Source: an uncultured Rikenella sp.
GTDB taxonomy: Bacteria; Bacteroidota; Bacteroidia; Bacteroidales; Rikenellaceae
Assembly: GCF_910579375.1 (NCBI RefSeq)
Contig: NZ_CAJTUJ010000059.1
Span: 1-11,265, forward strand
Length of the DNA: 11,265 nt
Direction of reading: 5' to 3'
Shown here: positions 5,722-11,265 of the stretch, piece after piece
Layout: every line of letters starts with the position of its first letter
Position numbering within the stretch: the first letter of the stretch is position 1
Position numbers and translations under genes: made by a program
The notes under the pieces: model-generated
Told to the model about the DNA's origin: nothing
Seen by the model: only the letters and a program-made list of their open reading frames with translations
Databases searched by the model: none

Positions 5722-6891
5722 ATGAAAGGATCAATCTGTGCGGTGCTCGCAGCCACTGCAGTGGCTGTCTCCTGCAAGAAGCAGGAGACAGTAAATCCCG
5801 TCTTAGTTACCAGCACTGTGGAAGTGATGTTGGGGGAACCGGCGACTAAGGCGTTCGGTGACAATAAGGCCGAAGATTGGGAAAAAACGGTGAATAATGT
5901 AGCGCTGTTTGTGTATGAATCGGGACAGGATGTGTGTGTATATCAACGGCAGTTTACCGAATATGAGGTTTCGAAACAAAAGGCGGTGTTTGCGATTCCG
6001 AATGTGAAGGAGAATACTCCATATGATTTTTATGCCATAGCGAACTGCGATTTCACGGCGGAAATGGCAAGTTATGCAACCAATAAGCAGGGGGTGGCGC
6101 GAAGTGTTTTGGAGGGGACTGCTTATCAGGAGGGGATGATCAGCGGATCGGTGAGCCGTTTCGGTAATTTGGTAGAGTATAATGGGAGTTTTTCGGTGAT
6201 TTCTAAAGAGGCGAAGAGAAATTATCAGCAGAATAATAAGGGATTTGCGATGAGTGGCAAGGAGTCAACGACTACGCCGGCTAAGATTGACAATGTGCCG
6301 ACACGGGTGACGGTGCCGCTCAAACGGACGGTGGCCAAGGTGATGATCAAATCATCGATTACGTCGGATTTTATCAAGAAATATCCGGGGACGGGTTTCA
6401 GAATTATAAATGCGGAGATAGATAGTTTGGCACAGCAGACATTCTTGATGAAACCGAAGGCAATTTCGTCGATCGCGTTGAGAAATGATGCGTTGAAGCA
6501 GGTGCCGGATTCGGTGAAAGCAAGTGAAACGGGAACTTTTACGTTGTTTCGGAATCTGTTCTATATCTATGAGAACGGGATTGCGGGGACGGCGGTTGCC
6601 AAGACGGAATACAAACCGATTCTGTTCTTGACGGCAGAATTCGATTTTGATGGGAATTGGGAGACCAAGGAGGATAAAAGCACGATTACGTATGAAATTC
6701 CGCTGGCTGGTGAGGCGGGGAGTATCGATAATACGAAGGATGCGAATTTCGGGCTCTTCGTGCGGAATGGATCTTATCTGGTGGATGTCGCGATCAATGG
6801 GTTGAGTTCGAATGAGGTGGTGGCGGAAATCAAGGTTGAAGAGTGGGAACCTCTTAAGACCCAAAATGTAGAGATTGGGAATAGAAATTAA
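5722..6891 (+). CDS. Major fimbrillin-like lipoprotein (FimA/Mfa1-type, type V pilus)
   Basis: 389 residues. A very short signal peptide ends in the lipobox AVSC, giving Cys18 as lipidated residue. Type V pilins of Bacteroidales are exported as lipoproteins, cleaved near an Arg/Lys at about residue 40-50, and polymerised at the surface by donor-strand exchange. Here ATKAFGDN (41-48) precedes the usual pilin opening WEKTVNNVALFVYE, so Lys43 may be the processing site. The middle has the fimbrillin pattern (YDFYAIANCDF; VTVPLKRTVAKVMIK) and the end VEEWEPLKTQNVEIG looks like the terminal strand of the family. First gene of a five-gene fimbrial operon, after a good promoter. Lower in GC than its neighbours. 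Two strong overlapping inverted repeats lie inside codons 10-24. Whether it is the stalk or an accessory pilin is inferred from position. Confidence 0.85.
   Translation: MKGSICAVLAATAVAVSCKKQETVNPVLVTSTVEVMLGEPATKAFGDNKAEDWEKTVNNVALFVYESGQDVCVYQRQFTEYEVSKQKAVFAIPNVKENTPYDFYAIANCDFTAEMASYATNKQGVARSVLEGTAYQEGMISGSVSRFGNLVEYNGSFSVISKEAKRNYQQNNKGFAMSGKESTTTPAKIDNVPTRVTVPLKRTVAKVMIKSSITSDFIKKYPGTGFRIINAEIDSLAQQTFLMKPKAISSIALRNDALKQVPDSVKASETGTFTLFRNLFYIYENGIAGTAVAKTEYKPILFLTAEFDFDGNWETKEDKSTITYEIPLAGEAGSIDNTKDANFGLFVRNGSYLVDVAINGLSSNEVVAEIKVEEWEPLKTQNVEIGNRN
5750..5791 (+). repeat. Overlapping inverted repeats in the fimbrillin signal-peptide coding region
   Basis: CAGCCACTGCAGTGGCTG (5750-5767) is a perfect 18-bp palindrome. 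Sharing its last three bases begins CTGTCTCCTGC (5765-5775), which pairs perfectly over 11 bp with GCAGGAGACAG (5781-5791) across the 5-nt loop AAGAA. Both lie in the first 70 nt of the coding sequence and cover the lipobox Cys codon. Confidence 0.9.
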
Positions 6892-6946
6892 CCTTTTGCG
6901 AGAGGGTTTTCTTTCTACGTTTTTCACGGATTGCACATCGCGGGGT

Positions 6947-6973
6947 GCCGCCAAGGGAGATTTCTCCGGCGGC
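6947..6973 (+). promoter_or_regulatory. Intercistronic hairpin between the two fimbrillin-like genes
   Basis: GCCGCC (6947-6952) pairs with GGCGGC (6968-6973), and GGAGA (6956-6960) with TCTCC (6963-6967), with a 3-nt AAG bulge and a 2-nt loop: 11 pairs in 27 nt. No T-run follows, so it is unlikely to stop transcription fully. It may protect the 3' end of the first cistron's RNA or cause partial attenuation, giving more pilin than downstream proteins. Confidence 0.6.
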
Positions 6974-7005
6974 GCTCGTGCGGTGCGGTAACGGTGGATA
7001 GAATC

Positions 7006-8499
7006 ATGAGTTATATCAGTCGTTTCATATTATGGACGGGAATGCTTTCTGTGGTGCTGCTGGCGGGCGGTTGCCGGAGGCATACCCTGGACGGGAACGC
7101 GGGAAAGGACTCTGAGTTGGTCGATGCGATGCTCATCCTGCGGTGTAATGAGCTCGAAACACGTGCTGCGACGCGCGAAGAGCAGGAACGGCAGGTGAAT
7201 GACCTCAATCTCTTCTTTGTCCATAAATCATATCCGTCGCCCACGGGGCCGGAAGTGAGACACTACTATTTCTCGTCGGTAGATGTGGCTAAACATCTCA
7301 AACTCACTAATATCCGGCTGGGAAAGTATCGGATGTATGCGGTGGCTAATGCGGGGGGATCGCTGTGTAGCGATTCGCATCATCCAACTGATCCTACGGC
7401 GGTGGGGGAGTCATTCTGTTCGATGACGGAGCAGCAAATCAAAGCATTGGTGGTTAGTTCGGGGAAGAAGGATTTGACGCAAGCCGATGGTATGTTAATG
7501 AGCTCTGTGGATGAAAATATGGAAATCAAGCGGGCTAAACATCCTGGGGATCAGGTGGCTGAGGGAAGTATAGTGCCGATTTCGATTGTTCTGGAGCGGA
7601 AAGTGGCGAAGTTCCAGTTCTCGTATGAGTTAGGGGGGGATATGGTGGGTAAAATGAAGATCACATCCATCGGGGCGAGATATGCGCCTAAGAATGTTGC
7701 GGTGTTTGAAAAGAGTACGCCGAGTAGTTCGGGCGATTTCCTTGCAATGGATGTGGTTCGACCGCTTCGGAATTTTGTTGCGGACGGGAGTGAGGGGTAT
7801 GGAGGAAATATTTCTAAAGAGGATCCGATAATTTTCTATCTGCAAGAGAATATGCAGGGAGATGTAAGCGGAATTACGGATCCGAGAGATCGGAATGGAC
7901 ACAAGGCGCCGAAGTATGCGTCTTATATTTTCTTGGATGGGACATATAAAGAGAGCGAAAATGAGAAAGCCGAACAATATGGGTTTTCGATTTTCCTCGG
8001 GAATAATACGACGGATAATTTTGATGTAGAGGGTAATGCTTATTATCATGTGCATTTGGAGTTGAATGGGTTGGATCCGGATGATATACGGATTTCCTCT
8101 CTGAAAATTAATGTGCTGAGTGCATTTCCTGTGGATTTTAAGTTGAATGAGCCTCAGGAGGCGATCGTTGAGATTATCTGTTCGAATTATTTTAACGACG
8201 AACTTCAGTTGGTTTGTACGGCACCGGGGGCGAGGGGGCAACACTTTGATGTATTCCCGCTTATTGTGAAACCGGATGGTACAGAGGAGTTAGGGCCTGC
8301 GTTTGATGATGTGTCGGGAACCGGAGACGGATGGTATGATGTTTTGGAAACGGACGATCAGCCGGGTGAACGACGGGTAAAGTGTAAAGTGGTGTATACG
8401 CAGACGATGTCTTCCGGGCTGATTCAGATGAATTTGATGCTTCGGTCGAGGTATGGAACTGCAACGGTCGTGGATCGCAAGAATATCATAGTAGAATAA
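7006..8499 (+). CDS. Second fimbrillin-like lipoprotein, possible accessory or tip subunit
   Basis: 497 residues, larger than the first pilin. Signal peptide with lipobox LAGGC, Cys23. After it the protein shows the fimbrillin layout: a short leader, an Arg in ELETRAATREEQ (Arg53, where type V pilins are commonly trimmed), the first strand VNDLNLFFVHK, YRMYAVANAGG, and IVLERKVAKFQFSYEL, parallel to the VTVPLKRTVAKV segment of the first pilin. The last 130 residues (from about ISSLKINVLSAF) carry an extra beta-rich domain beyond the usual pilin. Start at ATG 7006 is chosen since it gives the signal peptide; the upstream TTG at 6931 would add 25 basic residues. Its stop overlaps the next gene's ATG by 1 nt, so translation is probably coupled. 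Role as accessory or tip subunit is inferred from place and size. Confidence 0.75.
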   Translation: MSYISRFILWTGMLSVVLLAGGCRRHTLDGNAGKDSELVDAMLILRCNELETRAATREEQERQVNDLNLFFVHKSYPSPTGPEVRHYYFSSVDVAKHLKLTNIRLGKYRMYAVANAGGSLCSDSHHPTDPTAVGESFCSMTEQQIKALVVSSGKKDLTQADGMLMSSVDENMEIKRAKHPGDQVAEGSIVPISIVLERKVAKFQFSYELGGDMVGKMKITSIGARYAPKNVAVFEKSTPSSSGDFLAMDVVRPLRNFVADGSEGYGGNISKEDPIIFYLQENMQGDVSGITDPRDRNGHKAPKYASYIFLDGTYKESENEKAEQYGFSIFLGNNTTDNFDVEGNAYYHVHLELNGLDPDDIRISSLKINVLSAFPVDFKLNEPQEAIVEIICSNYFNDELQLVCTAPGARGQHFDVFPLIVKPDGTEELGPAFDDVSGTGDGWYDVLETDDQPGERRVKCKVVYTQTMSSGLIQMNLMLRSRYGTATVVDRKNIIVE

Positions 8500-9092
8500 T
8501 GCGGCTTTTAAGAAAACGAGCGGCTGTGGAATGCAAAAAAATCATACGGGCTATTTTTGCTGTGGCGGTGCTGCTGGTCGGGATGGCGGCGACCGGAAAC
8601 AAGGCGCATGCGCAGTTCTACTCGATTAGGGGAAATGGGCTGCTGTTGCTCTCGGGCACGATCAATATCGGATGCGATATCGCGGTCGGACAGAAATCTT
8701 CGCTCGATATCGGACTGTATGCCAATCCGATCAAAATGAATAAACTCTCGCTCATGGGGGTCGGGGTGCAGCCGGGATTCAGGTTCTGGAGGTTCGAACC
8801 CAATGCCGGTTCGTTCTGGGGGGTGCATCTCAGCGGGGCGTGGTATGATCTCGGGGATAAATACAATACCAGAAAAGGGTTTCTGGTCGGGCCGGGATTC
8901 TCGTGGGGGCATTGCTGGCTGATATCCAAACGATTTACGATCGGGGTCGAGATCGGGGCGGGGATTCTCTACATGCAGGATACCAAAAGGCCGAGGTATA
9001 CGGATTATACGCAGGATGAGTACATCTACCACTCGAAACGGATTACGGTGGCGCCGACGAAGGCGGATGTCAGTTTTGTGTACCTGTTTTAA
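8499..9092 (+). CDS. DUF3575-type outer-membrane beta-barrel protein
   Basis: 197 residues. Signal peptide of about 38 residues (hydrophobic IFAVAVLLVGMAATG, cleavage expected after AHA, mature Gln39). The mature part is made of alternating beta strands rich in Gly and aromatics (NIGCDIAVGQKSSLDIGLYANPIK, VQPGFRFWRFEP, WGVHLSGAWYDLG, GFLVGPGFSWGHCW, FTIGVEIGAGILYM) and ends in the aromatic strand VSFVYLF, typical of outer-membrane barrels recognised by BAM. The strand pattern and YWxxEPNxGxFxGVHxxG-like core match DUF3575 as I know it, a family regularly found in Bacteroidales fimbrial operons next to OmpA-like and FimB/Mfa2 genes. ATG overlaps the previous stop (TAATG). Function unproven; an assembly or anchoring role is inferred from context. 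Confidence 0.82.
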   Translation: MRLLRKRAAVECKKIIRAIFAVAVLLVGMAATGNKAHAQFYSIRGNGLLLLSGTINIGCDIAVGQKSSLDIGLYANPIKMNKLSLMGVGVQPGFRFWRFEPNAGSFWGVHLSGAWYDLGDKYNTRKGFLVGPGFSWGHCWLISKRFTIGVEIGAGILYMQDTKRPRYTDYTQDEYIYHSKRITVAPTKADVSFVYLF

Positions 9093-9140
9093 CGATTTGT
9101 CGAATCTCTTTTATCACTACTTTTCGGATAGAACTCGCTT

Positions 9141-10853
9141 ATGAAGCGTACTTTTCTGCTCCTTTTTGCGGCCTGTTGGCTGACGACGCTCCTCTTCAAC
9201 GGTTGTGCCGTGACGAGCCGATTGGAACGGCATCAGTATACCAGTGTGGTGGCCCATACGCCCAGGCAGATGAGGGAACGGATGAAGGCGGATGAACAGC
9301 AGGATACGACCATTTATGAAATGAAGGGGGACAGCGGGTCGCTCTTTGTGGCGAATCGCAGGTCGATGGTGATCGAGGACGACGGGGAGGCGGTGGCCTT
9401 GCTCAGGTCGAGGGAGGTCAGTGTGATTGCGAAGACCAGGATGCTGGCCGAACGGAACGGGAAGATTCAGATCGACTTCCTCATCACGATGCCGAGGGAG
9501 TTGCAGGGCAATGTGCAGAGCTTTACCATCACCCCCATCATGCACCGCAAGGAGCAGAATATAGAACTTGAACCGTTGCAGGTGAGGGGCGGGCTGTTCA
9601 GCAAGCTGCAGGAGCGGAATTACTGGAGGTACTCGAAGTTTCAGAGCAAACTGGTGCGGAGAAGGAAAGGAAATCTTTCGGAGGAGGATACGCTCAGGCT
9701 GAAGGAGGCGTTTCATCGATTCGTGCAGTTCCCGTATCTGGACCGGAGCCGGTTCGACTCGATTCTGAACGGGAAGGAGAAGATCACGTACTTCTATACG
9801 CAGGATGTGAAGGTCGAAGAGGATGACAAAAGGCTCTATATTTCGCTCAACGGACGGGTGAATGCGCTGGACGGAAGTTCGTACGATGTGCCGCCGAACG
9901 ATACGCTGCAGTTCAATATCAGCTCGATGCTGACGTTCGTGCTGCCGATTACGAGGTATATGACCCGGATCGTCGAGAAGTTTGCGGTCGTGAATGACCG
10001 GAATTACTTGACGTTCAAGGTCAATAATACCAAAATCATGGACTCGCTGGGGAACAATGCTCAGAATCTGGGGCAGATTCGGGACTTGATGCACACGCTC
10101 TTGTACCAGCATGAGTTCTATGTGGACAGTATCGTCCTGACGGCGGCTTCGTCGCCGGAGGGGAGCTTTAGGCACAATAACCGGTTGGCGAGGGAGCGGG
10201 CCTACGCTTTGAGCAGGTATCTGAAGCAGGAGTTCGATTTCCCGGAACTCGATACGCTCCTCACGGTGCGTTGGGAGGGCGAAAACTGGACGGACTTCAA
10301 GCGAGAGGTGGTGCGTGACGACCAAATCGAGCATCGGGACGAGATATTGAGGCTGGCGAAACAAATCGCGGATCCGGATGAACGCGAGGCGGCGATCAGG
10401 AAGCAGTACGGAAAGGATTATCGCTACATTCGGGATGTGATCTATCCGAGGCTCAGGGTCGTGGACTTCAAATACAACCTCCGGAGGGTGGGGATGCTCA
10501 AGGATACGATCCATACCACGGTGGTCGATACGGTGTACCAGCGGGCGGTCGAGCTGTTGCGCACGCGTCATTACAAGGAGGCTTCGACGTTGCTGATGCC
10601 GTATCGGGACCAGAATACGGCGGTCGCGCTCTTGTCGAGGGGGTTCAATGGGGCGGCGAGGGAGATTCTCTTCGAACTGCCGTCGTCGGCGCAGGTGGAA
10701 TATCTGAGGGCGATCGTTTGCTCGCGGCTGGGCGAGTGGAAACTGGGAGAACAGTGCTTCCGGAAGGCGTGCGAACTGGACGACTTGCTGGAATATCGGG
10801 CCAATCTCGACCCGGAAATGTCACCGTATCTGCATAAACAGGAGAAAGAATGA
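9141..10853 (+). CDS. OmpA-like / TPR lipoprotein of the fimbrial operon (DUF3868-like architecture)
   Basis: 570 residues. Lipobox LFNGC, Cys22. An N-terminal beta-rich region (about 85-285) is followed by an OmpA-like segment (about 290-365) with ASSPEGSFRHNNRLARERA, close to the ASPEG-x-x-x-x-N-x-x-L-x-x-x-RA motif of OmpA-type peptidoglycan-binding domains. After RWEGENW (377-383) and DYRYIRDVIYPRLR (426-439) comes a helical TPR-like tail (about 462-550, with EYLRAIVCSRLGEWKLGEQC). This order resembles the DUF3868-type proteins that sit beside DUF3575 and FimB/Mfa2 genes in Bacteroidales; the N-terminal part here is longer and I do not recognise it. It could tie the pilus base to peptidoglycan. 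It starts 48 nt after the barrel gene with no promoter seen between, and overlaps the next gene by ATGA. Confidence 0.78.
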   Translation: MKRTFLLLFAACWLTTLLFNGCAVTSRLERHQYTSVVAHTPRQMRERMKADEQQDTTIYEMKGDSGSLFVANRRSMVIEDDGEAVALLRSREVSVIAKTRMLAERNGKIQIDFLITMPRELQGNVQSFTITPIMHRKEQNIELEPLQVRGGLFSKLQERNYWRYSKFQSKLVRRRKGNLSEEDTLRLKEAFHRFVQFPYLDRSRFDSILNGKEKITYFYTQDVKVEEDDKRLYISLNGRVNALDGSSYDVPPNDTLQFNISSMLTFVLPITRYMTRIVEKFAVVNDRNYLTFKVNNTKIMDSLGNNAQNLGQIRDLMHTLLYQHEFYVDSIVLTAASSPEGSFRHNNRLARERAYALSRYLKQEFDFPELDTLLTVRWEGENWTDFKREVVRDDQIEHRDEILRLAKQIADPDEREAAIRKQYGKDYRYIRDVIYPRLRVVDFKYNLRRVGMLKDTIHTTVVDTVYQRAVELLRTRHYKEASTLLMPYRDQNTAVALLSRGFNGAAREILFELPSSAQVEYLRAIVCSRLGEWKLGEQCFRKACELDDLLEYRANLDPEMSPYLHKQEKE

Positions 10854-11265
10854 GGAAGATATTAATTTTAGCGGCAACTGTGGCGGCGGGAATGGCGGGG
10901 ATGAGCAGTTGTACGCTGACCGAAAAACTGGACGTCGAGATCAATATGAAACCGACGTTGCTGCTGGAGTTTCCGGATAACGACAGGGTTCGGACGCTGC
11001 ATGCGATGGTCTATGATCCGCAGGGGGTGTTCCAAAATATTCTGGAACTCGAAGACGGGGTGGCGGCTAAGGCGACGGGAAGGGACGGGGAGACGGGGAA
11101 AAGAGTGGATACGTTGCTGGCGGGGGTGCCGGAGGGGGAATATCGGGTGGTGTGCTATGCCAATCTGGAGCAGGCGCAGCTGGCGGAACTCAAGCCGGGG
11201 GTCTCGACGTGGGAGGAGCTGGCGGTGACGCTCGATCCGAATCGGGAGTATGTCGGGTCGGATGC
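10850..11265 (+). CDS. FimB/Mfa2-type fimbrial anchor lipoprotein, 5' part
   Basis: 138 codons are visible before the window ends, so the gene is truncated by the edge. A 20-residue signal peptide ends in MSSC, Cys21. The mature part VEINMKPTLLLEFPDNDRVRTLHAMVYDPQGVF and the later GVPEGEYRVVCYANLEQ fit the FimB/Mfa2 family, whose members in Porphyromonas anchor the fimbrial shaft in the outer membrane and limit its length. The family hallmarks are the first strand pair ending in a D-x-x-G turn and the LPxGxYxVVxWxN-like strand, both seen here. The ATG at 10850 overlaps the preceding TGA, which argues for translational coupling. The usual family length is about 300 residues, so roughly half should lie beyond the right edge. 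Confidence 0.8.
   Translation, partial: MRKILILAATVAAGMAGMSSCTLTEKLDVEINMKPTLLLEFPDNDRVRTLHAMVYDPQGVFQNILELEDGVAAKATGRDGETGKRVDTLLAGVPEGEYRVVCYANLEQAQLAELKPGVSTWEELAVTLDPNREYVGSD

Noticed and set aside
9117..10571. 484-codon minus-strand frame opposite the OmpA-like gene
   Set aside because: Antisense shadow; the plus-strand protein has a lipobox, an OmpA motif and coupled neighbours.

Overview
The window looks like chromosomal DNA from a GC-rich member of the Bacteroidales, possibly an Alistipes/Rikenellaceae-type gut bacterium. The order rests on a type V (FimA/Mfa1-like) fimbrial operon, a DUF4293-type membrane protein, an exported rubrerythrin-type lipoprotein and several promoters of the Bacteroidetes form TAnnTTTG with TTTG about 18-21 nt upstream. 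The genus is only a guess.

Region by region. Positions 1-2195 hold one ordinary gene (377-919, plus strand, four-helix membrane protein) with its promoter and a strong terminator. Around it lie four minus-strand, startless fragments of about 61-65 codons (51-236, 1413-1598, 1635-1820, 1904-2101). All end in the same 11-residue C-terminus (AYG-L/F-QLRCLSE or VYGFQLRCLSE, then stop) and begin at the same PAPG/SAPG box, but differ strongly in between. They resemble the C-terminal end of Fib_succ_major (FISUMP)-type surface domains and look like silent cassettes. Two have a shared repeated flank of about 65 bp with paired TAGGGTAG octamers. A dense run of hairpins (1081-1280) fills the rest of the gene-poor stretch.

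Positions 2116-4605 are a minus-strand operon: promoter, M20-family dipeptidase, GTPase Era, terminator. A divergent plus-strand promoter at 4628-4659 drives a rubrerythrin-family lipoprotein (4786-5424), which ends in a clear intrinsic terminator (5497-5531).

From 5597 to the right edge runs a fimbrial operon on the plus strand: promoter, major fimbrillin-like lipoprotein (5722-6891), an intercistronic hairpin, a second larger fimbrillin-like lipoprotein (7006-8499), a DUF3575-type outer-membrane protein (8499-9092), an OmpA-like/TPR lipoprotein (9141-10853) and the start of a FimB/Mfa2-type anchor lipoprotein (10850 to the edge). Several genes overlap by 1-4 nt. The likely division of labour is pilin, accessory or tip subunit, outer-membrane/peptidoglycan-linked accessory proteins, and anchor.

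The points most worth following are the array of FISUMP-like cassettes, two overlapping near-perfect inverted repeats inside the signal-peptide coding part of the major fimbrillin, and the apparent loss of two diiron ligands in the rubrerythrin-like lipoprotein.
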